In this document: in pieces, positions 54,683 through 63,823 of the stretch
Layout: each line of letters begins with the position of its first letter
Position numbering within the stretch: the first letter of the stretch is position 1
Source: Aliirhizobium smilacinae
Lineage (GTDB): Bacteria; Pseudomonadota; Alphaproteobacteria; Rhizobiales; Rhizobiaceae
Reading direction: 5' to 3'
Assembly: GCF_006335145.1 (NCBI RefSeq)
Contig: NZ_VDMN01000001.1
Coordinates: 744,001 to 808,000 of the forward strand
Length of the DNA stretch: 64,000 nt
Position numbers and translations under genes: made by a program
Notes under the pieces: model-generated
Databases searched by the model: none
Seen by the model: the letters and a program-made list of their open reading frames with translations, nothing else
Told to the model about the DNA's origin: nothing

Positions 54683-55903
54683 ATGACTGCAAGGGCAAAT
54701 CAGGACGAGGCAAATGACCCGTTGGTTCTCTCCAGGACGGATGAGAAGCCAATGCTGCCTTTTGGTGAACTCGAAATTGCCCTGGTGCGCGACGTTTCGC
54801 TGATCGAAGACGAATGGCGGCGTCTTGAGGGCCGAGAATGGAACTCCCTCAATCAGGGCCTCGACTGGTGCCGCGCCTGGACCGCGGCTCATCAGAGCGA
54901 TCTGTTGGCTGTCACCGGCTCCATCGGCCCTCGCATCCAGTTTCTGCTGCCGCTGGAGATCATCAGAGGCCGGTTAGGCCGCATCGCCCGGCTGCCGGGC
55001 GGCCGTTTCAACAATATCAGTACCGGGCTTTTCGACGAGGCGCTCGCCGCGCCGAACGCGGATAAACTGCGGCAATTCAAGGCCGCGCTCGCGCGATCCC
55101 TTCGAAACGCTGCCGACCTGGTTGTGATCGACGAGGTTCCGCTCGCGTGGAAGGGCATCACGCATCCGCTGAGCGGCCTCGCTTCCATCGAGAACCAGAA
55201 CCACTCGTTTCAGCTACCGCTGTTCGCCACGATGGAGGCGACGCTTTCGCAGGTAAACGCCAAGGCGCGGCGCAAGAAGTACCGTGTCCAGGTCCGCCGG
55301 CTGGAGGCGATCGGCGGTTTCGACTATGTCGTGGCACATGCTGCGGAAGAACAACATGCGCTTCTCGACCGGTTCTTTGCGCAGAAGAGCGAGCGGCTGA
55401 AGGCATTCGGCCTGCCGGATGTGTTTGCAGCCGCGCAGACGCGTGATTTTCTGCACAGGCTGCTCGATGCGCCTCAACGTGGCCAGGACAAGCCGCTCTC
55501 GATGCATGCCATAAGGCTGAAAGGCGAACATGACGGCCATATCGCGGCGGTCACCGGCCTGTCACGCAAAGGCGGCCATGTGCTTTGCCAGTTCAGTTCC
55601 ATCGACGATAGCGTTGGAGCCGATGCAAGCCCGGGAGAGCTTCTCTTCTGGCTGGCGATCGAGCGCAGCATCGAGGACGGGGCGACGCTTTTCGATTTCG
55701 GCATCGGCGACCAGCCTTACAAGCGCAGCTGGTGCAGCCAGGAGACCGTGCAGCACGACATGCTTCTGCCGATCAGCGCTAGGGGTTCTGCGCTGGCTTA
55801 TCTGCATCTGGGCAAGACCGGTATCAAGACGGCGATCAAACGCAACCATCGGCTCTATGCAATGGCGCAGCGCTGGCGCTCCCGCCATGGCGGACAGGAC
55901 TGA
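54683..55903 (+). CDS. CelD/FemAB-like GNAT acetyltransferase of the polysaccharide cluster
   Basis: A 406-residue protein of the BcsL/CelD acetyltransferase group. The N-terminal WRRLEGREWNSLNQGLDWCRAW and the C-terminal GNAT-like domain (AAVTGLSRKGGHVLCQFSSIDD..., LFDFGIGDQPYKRSWC) are typical. Such enzymes are found in cellulose and exopolysaccharide loci and may add acetyl or aminoacyl groups to sugars. ATG 54683 has a weak ribosome site; ATG 54752 is an alternative. It converges with the co-polymerase gene, 7 bases apart. Confidence 0.87.
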   Translation: MTARANQDEANDPLVLSRTDEKPMLPFGELEIALVRDVSLIEDEWRRLEGREWNSLNQGLDWCRAWTAAHQSDLLAVTGSIGPRIQFLLPLEIIRGRLGRIARLPGGRFNNISTGLFDEALAAPNADKLRQFKAALARSLRNAADLVVIDEVPLAWKGITHPLSGLASIENQNHSFQLPLFATMEATLSQVNAKARRKKYRVQVRRLEAIGGFDYVVAHAAEEQHALLDRFFAQKSERLKAFGLPDVFAAAQTRDFLHRLLDAPQRGQDKPLSMHAIRLKGEHDGHIAAVTGLSRKGGHVLCQFSSIDDSVGADASPGELLFWLAIERSIEDGATLFDFGIGDQPYKRSWCSQETVQHDMLLPISARGSALAYLHLGKTGIKTAIKRNHRLYAMAQRWRSRHGGQD

Positions 55904-55910
55904 CCGGATT

Positions 55911-58190
55911 TCAGGCGGCGCTGCGGCGCGATGATGGCGACTGCCGGTCGTCAGGCTGCGCCATAACCAGCAGGTTGCGGAACCCTGCGTCGGCATAGGT
56001 GATCACGAGTTCAGCGATCGCATCTTCGGTAAAGCCCGGAACGGAAAGAATGATCTCCGTTCCGTCTGCGCGCACCAGACGTTTCAGGCTGGTCGTATCC
56101 GCCGGGCCGCATTCGATCAGCACGAGGTCATAAGCATCGGCAAGCGCATCGATGATCATCGTCAGGCGATCGGCGCCGCGCATGGCACGGACCGGGTCGG
56201 ACACGCCCTGCGGCACGATATGGGCTTCGGACAGACGGTCGGGATGAATGGCTTCGCCGAACGCGGTTTCTCCGCAAAGAAGATCGGTGATCCCCGGAAG
56301 ACGGTCATGCTCTGCCATCAGGCGCGTCGGGCAGGCCGATCCAGTCAGATCGATGAGGATGACGGTGCGTCCGGATTCGGCCACGGCGCGCGCCAAGAGG
56401 ACGGTCGCCGTAGACCCTTCATCACCGACCGGGGATACGGCAACAGCAACCGGCACCGCATGGCGCTGAAGATAATGAGCGACCGAGCCGATGGTGAAGC
56501 CTGTATCGATTACGGGCGCAACTTCCGTCTCATCTGATACGGCAGGCTCTGGAGACGCGACTTCAACGACCGCTGCTGGTGGACCAGCAACAGGCGCAGG
56601 TGACAGAACCGTGGTACGGACCTCTGATGTTCGCTCTATTGCTGCCTTCGGCTCGGGCAACGCTTTCGTTTCAACCTGCGTTTCAGTCAGGACGGCAGTA
56701 ACGGCAGCAGCTGGCGCGGCGACAGGCACCGGTGCCTCTGCCGTCTTTTCACGGTCCCGTACAGGCGCGGTTTCAGGCAAAACCTCGCGATTGATCGGCC
56801 TCAGAGCCCGGCCACTGAACAACTCCGAAATCATCACGATCAGGCAACTGACGATCAATGTGGCAAGCGTCACGACGATGACGATGGGGATGACTTTGGG
56901 GAAATAGGGCTCGGACGGTTCCACTGCCTTGGAAACGACGCGGGCATCGGCCGGCGTGGCATTTCCATCAAGCCTCGAAGTCGCCTCGCGATAGCGGGCA
57001 AGATAAGTCTCCAGCAACTGACGCTGTGCAGTGGCCTCACGCTCCAGCGCACGAAGTCCAACTTCCTCTTCCCCGGCGCGGGCGGAGTCGGCCTTCAGCG
57101 TATTAAGCTGGGTCATGAGCTGCTGCTCGCGCAGACGCGAAACCTCTGCCTCACTCTCAAGGCTTGCCAGAACTTTCCGGGTCTCGCTGGCGATCTGCTG
57201 GCGGATCTGCGCAAGCTGCGCGCGCAGACCCTTGATCCGGGGATGACCGTCGAGAAGCGATGTCGCCTGATCGGAAATCTGCGCCTGAAGATTGGTTTCG
57301 GCTTCCTTCAGCCGCTGGATGACCGGCGAGCTGACGACATCGGCGATCGTATCGGAATCCCGCCCTGCGCTCAGCGCGACACGGACATTTTCCACTTTCG
57401 CCTCGGCATTGGCGCGTTCGCCACGCACCCGCGTCAATTCGGTGGAGATGTCGTTCAACTGCTGGCTTGAAAAACTGTTGGTCTCGTTCGTCCGGAACAG
57501 GCCGTTGCTGGACCGATATTCGGCAACCTTGCTCTCGGCCTCCCTCACCCTCCGGGTCAGATTTGCGATCTCCGGTTCCAGCCATTTGGCCGTTTCCGAA
57601 TGGGTATCGAGCTTGGCGCCGCTTTGTAACTGAAGATAGACCTCGGCCATCTTGTTGGGGATGGCGGAGGCAAGGATCGGATCGTGCGAGGAGAACTCGA
57701 CGCCGATCACGCGGGAGTTTTCGACCGCGTAGACTTCCAGCCTCTCGCGGAATTTCTCCACGACGCGGTCTTCGGGATCAAGCGCCATCGGGTCTGGCTT
57801 CAGGCCGGCCATGACGAGAAGATCGGGCAGCAGCGACCGGGCGGCCGGATCGAACTCCTTATATTGCGCGAGGTTCAGTTCGCGGGCGACACGACGGATG
57901 AGATCCGTCGATTGCAGGAGCTGCGCCTGGCTGGTGATGTTGAGACTGTCCAGCACCGGATCGTTACCCGCGGCAGCACCCTCCCCGCCGCTCAGGTTCG
58001 GCGAACGGGATTCGATCAGTAGCCTCGTCTCGGCCTTATAGCTTGGCGTCATCATGCTGGTGATGACAAGCGAGGCCACGGCGGCGAAGGCGGTGACGGC
58101 AAGGATCCGGCCCTTGCGCGCCCATACGGCGGCAATCACGCGGCCCAGATCGATATCCACGTCCTGGTAATTGCCGTTGGTACCCGACAT
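55911..58190 (-). CDS. Wzz/ExoP-type chain-length co-polymerase with degenerate kinase domain
   Basis: A 759-residue inner-membrane protein. An N-terminal Wzz domain has a first helix near 30-50 and a second near 430-455, with a periplasmic coiled coil between (about 190-400). A Pro/Ala/Val-rich linker follows, then a C-terminal BY-kinase-like domain. In active BY kinases the P-loop reads GEGKST; here it is GDEGST (589-594) with Gly in place of the lysine, the Walker A' is LIDLTGSA rather than LIDADLR, and the end has no tyrosine cluster. It is therefore probably an inactive, structural version. ATG 58190 has GGAG upstream. It is divergent from the Wza gene. Confidence 0.88.
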   Translation of the reverse strand: MSGTNGNYQDVDIDLGRVIAAVWARKGRILAVTAFAAVASLVITSMMTPSYKAETRLLIESRSPNLSGGEGAAAGNDPVLDSLNITSQAQLLQSTDLIRRVARELNLAQYKEFDPAARSLLPDLLVMAGLKPDPMALDPEDRVVEKFRERLEVYAVENSRVIGVEFSSHDPILASAIPNKMAEVYLQLQSGAKLDTHSETAKWLEPEIANLTRRVREAESKVAEYRSSNGLFRTNETNSFSSQQLNDISTELTRVRGERANAEAKVENVRVALSAGRDSDTIADVVSSPVIQRLKEAETNLQAQISDQATSLLDGHPRIKGLRAQLAQIRQQIASETRKVLASLESEAEVSRLREQQLMTQLNTLKADSARAGEEEVGLRALEREATAQRQLLETYLARYREATSRLDGNATPADARVVSKAVEPSEPYFPKVIPIVIVVTLATLIVSCLIVMISELFSGRALRPINREVLPETAPVRDREKTAEAPVPVAAPAAAVTAVLTETQVETKALPEPKAAIERTSEVRTTVLSPAPVAGPPAAVVEVASPEPAVSDETEVAPVIDTGFTIGSVAHYLQRHAVPVAVAVSPVGDEGSTATVLLARAVAESGRTVILIDLTGSACPTRLMAEHDRLPGITDLLCGETAFGEAIHPDRLSEAHIVPQGVSDPVRAMRGADRLTMIIDALADAYDLVLIECGPADTTSLKRLVRADGTEIILSVPGFTEDAIAELVITYADAGFRNLLVMAQPDDRQSPSSRRSAA

Positions 58191-58361
58191 CACACACTCC
58201 ACCGTCTCAATTCAGCGAATGGTAAAGGACCGTAGTAACCCTGTGGTTAATGACCTTATATTTTCGAAGTCGCTGATTTTCGGTCCGGCTTTTACCGGCC
58301 ATTAACCCTAACAGATCCATAACGGATGAAATGGTATGAACAGCCGGAGCCTGAGTGGGAC

Positions 58362-58952
58362 ATGGTCCTTGCCCGACGCAGACAAGTGCAGACCCATAAG
58401 GTGCTGGCAGCCGCCATGGTCGCCGCTGCCGCGCTGTTGAGCGGCTGCGCATCCAGCCCGCCGCCATCGAAGGGATTCGAGACGGCCGCGCTGCAGCCCT
58501 ATCGGCTGGATAGCGGCGACCGCCTGCGCGTCACCGTCTTCGAACAGACTGGACTGACCAATACCTATACGGTCGATCAGGCTGGTTATATCGCCTTCCC
58601 GCTGGTCGGACAGGTTGCCGCCCGCGGCCAGACCCTGCCGGCACTCGAAGGCGCGATCGCAACCCGCTTGAAAAAGGGTTACCTGCGCGATCCGGACGTC
58701 AGCATCGAAATCGATCGATACCGCCCCGTCTTCGTTATGGGCGAAGTCGGACGGCCCGGCCAGTATTCGTATGTACCAGGCATGACGGCCCAGAATGCGA
58801 TCGCAATTGCCGGCGGCTTTACCTCGCGCGGCAACGAACGGGATGTGGACGTGACCCGCAAGATCAACGGACAGGTGGCAACCGGACGGACGACCGTCAC
58901 TGCCCCCATCCTTGCCGGCGACACGATCTATGTCCGCGAGCGTCTGTTCTGA
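58362..58952 (+). CDS. uppC: Wza-type polysaccharide export lipoprotein, short form
   Basis: A 196-residue export lipoprotein. With ATG 58362 it has an Arg-rich n-region (ARRRQ), a hydrophobic core and lipobox LLSGC (C29); ATG 58326 adds 12 polar residues and is less likely. The Poly_export domain (YRLDSGDRLRVTVFEQ...TVDQAGYIAFPLVG) and one SLBB-like domain (FVMGEVGRPGQYSYVPGMTAQNAIAIAGG) follow. It should form the outer-membrane channel. The uppC name is by analogy with the Agrobacterium unipolar-polysaccharide cluster, recalled and not searched. Confidence 0.85.
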   Translation: MVLARRRQVQTHKVLAAAMVAAAALLSGCASSPPPSKGFETAALQPYRLDSGDRLRVTVFEQTGLTNTYTVDQAGYIAFPLVGQVAARGQTLPALEGAIATRLKKGYLRDPDVSIEIDRYRPVFVMGEVGRPGQYSYVPGMTAQNAIAIAGGFTSRGNERDVDVTRKINGQVATGRTTVTAPILAGDTIYVRERLF

Positions 58953-58958
58953 CCCAAG

Positions 58959-60116
58959 ATGCCGCCCTCACCCCCCTTGCGCATTCTGCATTGCTTCCGC
59001 AACCCCATAGGCGGGATCTTCCGGCATGTGCGCGACCTGGTGGAAGAACACAGTGCGGCGGGCCATCAGGTCGGCATCCTGTGCGACAGTTCCACGGGCG
59101 GCGCCTACGAGGACGCGCTTTTCGAAACGATCAGGCCGCGGCTTGCATTGGGACTGACGCGCCTGCCGATGCGACGGGCCATATCGCCCTCGGACATGAT
59201 CGCTCTCGCCAAGAGCTATCAACATATAAAAAGTTTGCAGCCGGACATTCTGCACGGACATGGCGCCAAGGGTGGCGCAGTGGCCCGGATGATCGGCTCA
59301 GTGTTGCGGGTAAACAAGTATCGCGTAGCCCGCGTCTATTCTCCGCATGGCGGCAGCCTGCATTTTGCCTCGTCATCCGCGACCGGGCAGATCGTACTCA
59401 GGCTTGAGCGCTTCCAGGAAAACTTCTGCGATGCCATCGCCTTCGTCTGCGACTACGAGAGGCGAACCTACGAGGCCAAGGTCGGCAGGCCGAGGCCGCA
59501 TTCACAGGTCATCTATAACGGCATAAACGAAGCGGAATTTGCACCCGTTACGATGGAGCCGGATGCCGCGGATTTTCTGTTTATCGGTATGATGCGGGAC
59601 ATGAAGGGCCCGGACGTCTTCATCGATGCCTTTCTGCGCACCGAACGACGTGTCGGCCGGCCGTTGACGGCAATGTTGATCGGCGATGGCCCCGACGAGG
59701 ATAAATACAGGGCGATGATTTCGGAACTCGGGCTAGATCGGCGCATGCAGATGCTGCCTGCAATGCCGGCCCGCAAGGCATTTGCGCTGGCCAAGACCAT
59801 CGTTGTCCCGTCCCGTGCCGAGGCGATGCCCTATATCGTGCTTGAGGCACTCGCAGCCGGCAAGCCCGTTATCGCATCGAGAGTGGGTGGAATACCGGAA
59901 GTGTTGGGCGAAAACAGCGAAGCTCTTGCTATTCCGGGCGACGCGCAGGATCTTTCCCGCATCATGACCGCGGCAGCAACCCAGCCGGATTGGCGCGCCC
60001 GCACCATGCCGAAACCATCCGCTTTCAAGGCCGTATTTTCCGCGCCGGTGATGGCGCGCGACATGCTTGGGCTTTATCGGGAGGCACTTCCCGCCGGCAT
60101 CCGGAAGCCAGCCTAA
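58959..60116 (+). CDS. Glycosyltransferase family 4
   Basis: A 385-residue GT-B fold enzyme transferring a sugar from a nucleotide donor to a lipid-linked acceptor. The N-lobe starts LRILHCFRNPIGGIFRHVRDL, and the C-lobe shows LFIGMMRDMKGPDVFIDAF, LIGDGPDEDKYR and the donor-site EAMPYIVLEALAAGKPVIAS with the EX7E motif (E..IVLE). It begins 6 bases after the Wza gene, so the cluster genes form one operon. The sugar is unknown. Confidence 0.92.
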   Translation: MPPSPPLRILHCFRNPIGGIFRHVRDLVEEHSAAGHQVGILCDSSTGGAYEDALFETIRPRLALGLTRLPMRRAISPSDMIALAKSYQHIKSLQPDILHGHGAKGGAVARMIGSVLRVNKYRVARVYSPHGGSLHFASSSATGQIVLRLERFQENFCDAIAFVCDYERRTYEAKVGRPRPHSQVIYNGINEAEFAPVTMEPDAADFLFIGMMRDMKGPDVFIDAFLRTERRVGRPLTAMLIGDGPDEDKYRAMISELGLDRRMQMLPAMPARKAFALAKTIVVPSRAEAMPYIVLEALAAGKPVIASRVGGIPEVLGENSEALAIPGDAQDLSRIMTAAATQPDWRARTMPKPSAFKAVFSAPVMARDMLGLYREALPAGIRKPA

Positions 60117-60193
60117 AGGCTTCCTTAGCATCTTCCTGATAAGCGATTTCCCATGATCTCTCCGATAATAACCGGGAGACAAGGGACCGTTTC

Positions 60194-61741
60194 ATGAGCG
60201 ACTTGGGCAATCGGCCGGACCTGGACCTCGACGCATTGCGCCGCAGCGTCGCCGACGGCGGATCACATGGTGATGGGCCGGCTACGCCCGTCGAGCTTAA
60301 TCCATTTGCCAAGCAGATCGCCGACCAGTTTCGCGACAACAATTATTCGCCGACCATGCTGATCGGACAGTTCCGCCTGTTCGAACTCGTATCCCTTCTC
60401 GCGATAGGCCTGCTTGCCTGCTACATGGAACCCGTCCCTGCAGACAGCCATTTCCTGACGCGTTTCGTCGTCACTGCAGTCGGCGCAACGTTGACGGTGT
60501 TAATCCTGCAGCTCGCCGATACCTATCTCATTCCCTCGATCCGCGCCGCGCGGCGCAATGCCAAACGAGTGCTTGCATCGTGGGCCATCGGCTTCGTTCT
60601 GACCTATCTCGGCGTGTCGATCGCGGAGGGAGTGCTTTATCCCGTCGAAGCAGCCACGATCTGGTTCCTGTGCGGCGGCACCTTTCTGCTCTGTGAACGT
60701 CTTCTGACGGCTTATGCGATCCGTAACTGGGCACGCAATGGCGTGATGGAACGCCGCGCTGTCATCGTCGGCGGCGGTGAGCCTGCAAAACAGTTCATCC
60801 GCGCACTGGAACAGCAGCCGGACAATGACATCCGCATCTGCGGCATTTTTGATGACCGCGGCAGCGACCGTTCTCCAAGTGTTGTTGCAGGTTATCCTAA
60901 GCTCGGCACGTTTGCCGAGCTGATCGAATTCGCCCGGCTTGCCCGTATCGACATGCTGATCATCGCGCTGCCGGCGAGTGCCGAGGCGCGCATTCTCCAG
61001 CTCCTGCGCAAGCTTTGGATCCTTCCCGTCGACATCCGGCTCGCAGCGCATGCCAACCGCCTGCGTTTCCGGCCCCGATCCTACTCGCATGTGGGTACGG
61101 TGCCGATGTTCGACATTTTCGACAAGCCGATCCGCGACTGGGACTCTGTCGCCAAACGGGCCTTCGACATCGTTTTCACCGTGATCGCAATCACGCTTCT
61201 CTGGCCGATCATGCTGGGTGCCGCGATCGCCGTGAAAACCACGTCGCAGGGACCGATCCTGTTTCGACAGAACCGGCACGGTTTCAACAACGAGATCATC
61301 AAGGTCCTGAAATTCCGCTCTATGTACACGAACATGAGCGACCAGACGGCGGTCAAAGCCGTCACCAAGGGTGATCCGCGCGTCACGCCGGTCGGTCGTT
61401 TCCTGCGCAAATCCTCGATCGACGAGTTGCCGCAGTTGTTCAATGTCTTGAAGGGCGAGCTTTCGCTGGTCGGACCGCGGCCGCACGCGGTTCATGCCCA
61501 GACGGGCGAGCGCAAATATGTCGATGTCATCGAAAGCTATTTCGCCCGTCACCGGGTGAAACCCGGCGTTACCGGCTGGGCGCAGATCAAGGGGCTTCGC
61601 GGCGAGCTCGATTCGGACGAAAAGATCCGCGCCCGGACCCAACATGATCTGGACTATATCGAAAACTGGTCGCTGCTCTTCGACCTGAAGATCCTGTTCA
61701 TGACCCCGATCAGCTTGCTCAACACGGACAACGCGTATTGA
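60194..61741 (+). CDS. uppE: Undecaprenyl-phosphate sugar phosphotransferase (WbaP/UppE type)
   Basis: A 515-residue polyprenyl glycosylphosphotransferase that starts repeat-unit synthesis by moving a hexose-1-phosphate onto undecaprenyl phosphate. Four or so N-terminal helices, a CoA-binding-like middle domain (AVIVGGGEPAKQFIRAL) and a C-terminal catalytic domain with KFRSMY, SSIDELPQLFNVLKGELSLVGPRPH and VKPGVTGWAQIKG are visible. The next gene starts inside its stop codon (TTGA). By position and type it corresponds to uppE of Agrobacterium, an assignment from memory. Confidence 0.93.
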   Translation: MSDLGNRPDLDLDALRRSVADGGSHGDGPATPVELNPFAKQIADQFRDNNYSPTMLIGQFRLFELVSLLAIGLLACYMEPVPADSHFLTRFVVTAVGATLTVLILQLADTYLIPSIRAARRNAKRVLASWAIGFVLTYLGVSIAEGVLYPVEAATIWFLCGGTFLLCERLLTAYAIRNWARNGVMERRAVIVGGGEPAKQFIRALEQQPDNDIRICGIFDDRGSDRSPSVVAGYPKLGTFAELIEFARLARIDMLIIALPASAEARILQLLRKLWILPVDIRLAAHANRLRFRPRSYSHVGTVPMFDIFDKPIRDWDSVAKRAFDIVFTVIAITLLWPIMLGAAIAVKTTSQGPILFRQNRHGFNNEIIKVLKFRSMYTNMSDQTAVKAVTKGDPRVTPVGRFLRKSSIDELPQLFNVLKGELSLVGPRPHAVHAQTGERKYVDVIESYFARHRVKPGVTGWAQIKGLRGELDSDEKIRARTQHDLDYIENWSLLFDLKILFMTPISLLNTDNAY

Positions 61742-63000
61742 CCACGGCGGATTTCGAAACTCAGGCCCAGCGCCTTTCGACAGTACAGATCGCCCGACTT
61801 CTCGGGTCTGGCCTTCTGGCGTTCGGGGTCTTTCTTTCGGGTTTCGTCATCTCCGAGCCTGCGCCATACGAACTCATCATGGTCGTGCAGATCGCCATCT
61901 GGTTCCTGCTCGGCCTGCGTCTTTCGCGCACCGTCTGTCTTCTTCTGGCTCTGCTGCTCGTCTTCAATATCGGCGGGTTGTTCTCGATCACCGTGATGAA
62001 GGACATGAGCGGTGCCCCGATGTATTTCGCGGTGTCGATTTTCCTGGCGCTGAGTTCGGTGTTTTATGCCGCGATCATCGAAGACGATCCTGCCCGGTTC
62101 GAACTGATCTTCCGCGTCTGGGTGGTTGCGGCAATTATCACCGCGATTCTGGGCATTCTAGGCTATTTCAACGCCTTTCCGGGCTCGCATGTCTTTACCC
62201 GGTATGACCGGGCCATGGGCGCGTTTCAGGACCCGAACGTATTCGGCCCCTTTCTTGTGGCCCCGATCCTTTACATGCTCTACCGGCTGCTGACGGGCCG
62301 TATCCTGATGGCGCCGTTGCTGATCGCCGGTATCCTCGTGCTGGTTCTGGGCGTATTCCTCTCCTTTTCGCGCGCAGCATGGGGCCTGCTGTTCTTCAGC
62401 GGCATTGCCCTCGTCATCGTCATGCTGCTGAAAGAACGAACGACCACCTTTCGGCTGAAGATCCTGACGATCTCGGCCATCGCAGCACTGGCGCTCATTC
62501 TCGCCTTGGTGATCGCGCTTCAGATCCCACAGATCTCCGACCTCTTCACCAACCGCGCCCGGCTTGTGCAGGAATATGACGGCGCCAGGCTGGGCCGTTT
62601 CGAACGGCACAAGATCGGCTTCCTGATGGCGATGGAGCGGCCGCTTGGCTTAGGTCCCATGGCGTTCGGCAAGATTTATGGAGAGGACGAGCATAATATC
62701 TGGCTGAAGTCGCTGACGACCTATGGGTGGCTAGGCGCTGTGACCTATCAGATCATGATCTGGTCGACGATCTGGATGGGTTTTCGCTATTTGTTGCGGG
62801 AAAGACCATGGCAGCCTTATCTGATGATTGCCTGGGTGATGATCCTCGGACATGCACTTATCGGCAACGTGATCGACACCGATCACTGGCGGCATTTCTA
62901 CCTGCTTCTCGGGCTGCTGTGGGGCTGCTACGCGCTCGAGCATCGTTATATGCGCAGGCAACGCGCCGAAGCGGCAATGGTCACCTCCGGAGCCGCTTGA
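61738..63000 (+). CDS. Wzy-like polysaccharide polymerase / O-antigen ligase family
   Basis: A 420-residue integral membrane protein with ten to twelve helices and the Wzy_C loop around RFERHKIGFLMAMERPLGLGPMAFG...EDEHNIWLKSL, typical of polymerases or ligases acting on lipid-linked repeats. The start is TTG overlapping the previous stop, so translation is coupled. It is the last gene of the polysaccharide operon. No Wzx flippase gene is present in the window, so the flippase must lie elsewhere. Confidence 0.88.
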   Translation: MTTADFETQAQRLSTVQIARLLGSGLLAFGVFLSGFVISEPAPYELIMVVQIAIWFLLGLRLSRTVCLLLALLLVFNIGGLFSITVMKDMSGAPMYFAVSIFLALSSVFYAAIIEDDPARFELIFRVWVVAAIITAILGILGYFNAFPGSHVFTRYDRAMGAFQDPNVFGPFLVAPILYMLYRLLTGRILMAPLLIAGILVLVLGVFLSFSRAAWGLLFFSGIALVIVMLLKERTTTFRLKILTISAIAALALILALVIALQIPQISDLFTNRARLVQEYDGARLGRFERHKIGFLMAMERPLGLGPMAFGKIYGEDEHNIWLKSLTTYGWLGAVTYQIMIWSTIWMGFRYLLRERPWQPYLMIAWVMILGHALIGNVIDTDHWRHFYLLLGLLWGCYALEHRYMRRQRAEAAMVTSGAA

Positions 63001-63030
63001 CTTCGGCCGGAACCATTCCAAATCATAAAG

Positions 63031-63321
63031 ATGCTTACCACATCACAGTTGCGCGCTGCCCGAGCGCTGATCGGGATTTCGATAGAAGACCTCGCTGAAG
63101 CGGCAGGGATCGCCGCCGAGACCCTTCGCGATGCGGAAACTTCCGCCGGCAATGCCGATCCGGAACTTGCCGAGAAACTGAAACGCGTGTTTGAATCCCG
63201 CGGCGTCGTCTTTGTCGCCGCCGGTCAGCATGATGCGTCGGGGCCGGGAGTGAGGTTGCATTCGCAGCCGCCGGACGAAGGTATCAGACCGCAAAATCTG
63301 AATGCGACGAATGACGATTAA
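63031..63321 (+). CDS. XRE-type helix-turn-helix protein
   Basis: A 96-residue protein with an N-terminal XRE domain: LTTSQLRAARALIGISIEDLAEAAGIAAETLRDAE, followed by FESRGVVFVAAGQ and a polar tail (GVRLHSQPPDEGIRP). The second half is the short strand seen in many alphaproteobacterial single-HTH regulators. It begins 30 bases after the polymerase gene, so it may be co-transcribed with it and could regulate the cluster, but that is unproven. Confidence 0.85.
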   Translation: MLTTSQLRAARALIGISIEDLAEAAGIAAETLRDAETSAGNADPELAEKLKRVFESRGVVFVAAGQHDASGPGVRLHSQPPDEGIRPQNLNATNDD

Positions 63322-63392
63322 ATTCTTCGAATTCACCGGAACCATTTGACTTCCCACGCGTTTATCCGCCGCAATCAATATCGGGGACACGT

Positions 63393-63542
63393 ATGGCTCG
63401 CAGTAATAACCTCTACCTTCTCATCGGCGCACTGATCGTGGTCGTCGCAGGCTTAAGCTTCTACGTCTATCGGGAAGAAACAAAGCCTGAAGGTGTTTCC
63501 ATCAGCATCGGTGAAAATGGCGTGCAGGTAAAAGAACAATAA
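63393..63542 (+). CDS. Small single-pass membrane protein (49 residues)
   Basis: Reading from ATG 63393 gives 49 residues: MARSNNLYLL..., a hydrophobic helix at about 7-25 (LYLLIGALIVVVAGLSFYVY), then a polar tail ending NGVQVKEQ. GGGGAC lies a few bases before the ATG. The pattern of codons and one helix support a real gene; I recall similar short proteins in rhizobia but no function. Confidence 0.65.
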   Translation: MARSNNLYLLIGALIVVVAGLSFYVYREETKPEGVSISIGENGVQVKEQ

Positions 63543-63634
63543 AAGTAAAATTGCGCATATAAACTTAACTACAAAAGCGCATACTTAATTCAAATTGCCT
63601 TTAGCAAAGTCTCTGAACACGAAGAGGGGTTCAC

Positions 63635-63823
63635 ATGACATCGCATCTCAGCATTGCTGAAATTGAAGAGAAGGGCTTGCGGAAGGTCTGGAGCGTGGCG
63701 GATTTTGCCCGACGCTATCGCCTCGACACCGAGGAAGAAACCAGGCTTCTCAAGCTTCTCGGCCCTTTCGCAACGCAGCAGGAATTGCTGATGAATGCCA
63801 GCCGGGCACCACGCTTCCGCTAA
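63635..63823 (+). CDS. Small protein of unknown function (62 residues)
   Basis: A 62-residue soluble, charged protein: MTSHLSIAEIEEKGLRKVWSVADFARRYRLDTEEETRLLKLLG... with GAGGGG upstream of the ATG. Helical throughout, with a possible helix-turn-helix around VADFARRYRLDTEEETRLLK. Its 3' side has two short perfect hairpins (CTATCT/AGATAG at 63835-63848, AGCACTC/GAGTGCT at 63847-63866) without a T-run. Function is unknown. Confidence 0.65.
   Translation: MTSHLSIAEIEEKGLRKVWSVADFARRYRLDTEEETRLLKLLGPFATQQELLMNASRAPRFR

Noticed and set aside
55911..58190. Active tyrosine autokinase
   Set aside because: The P-loop lysine, Walker A' aspartates and C-terminal tyrosine cluster are absent.
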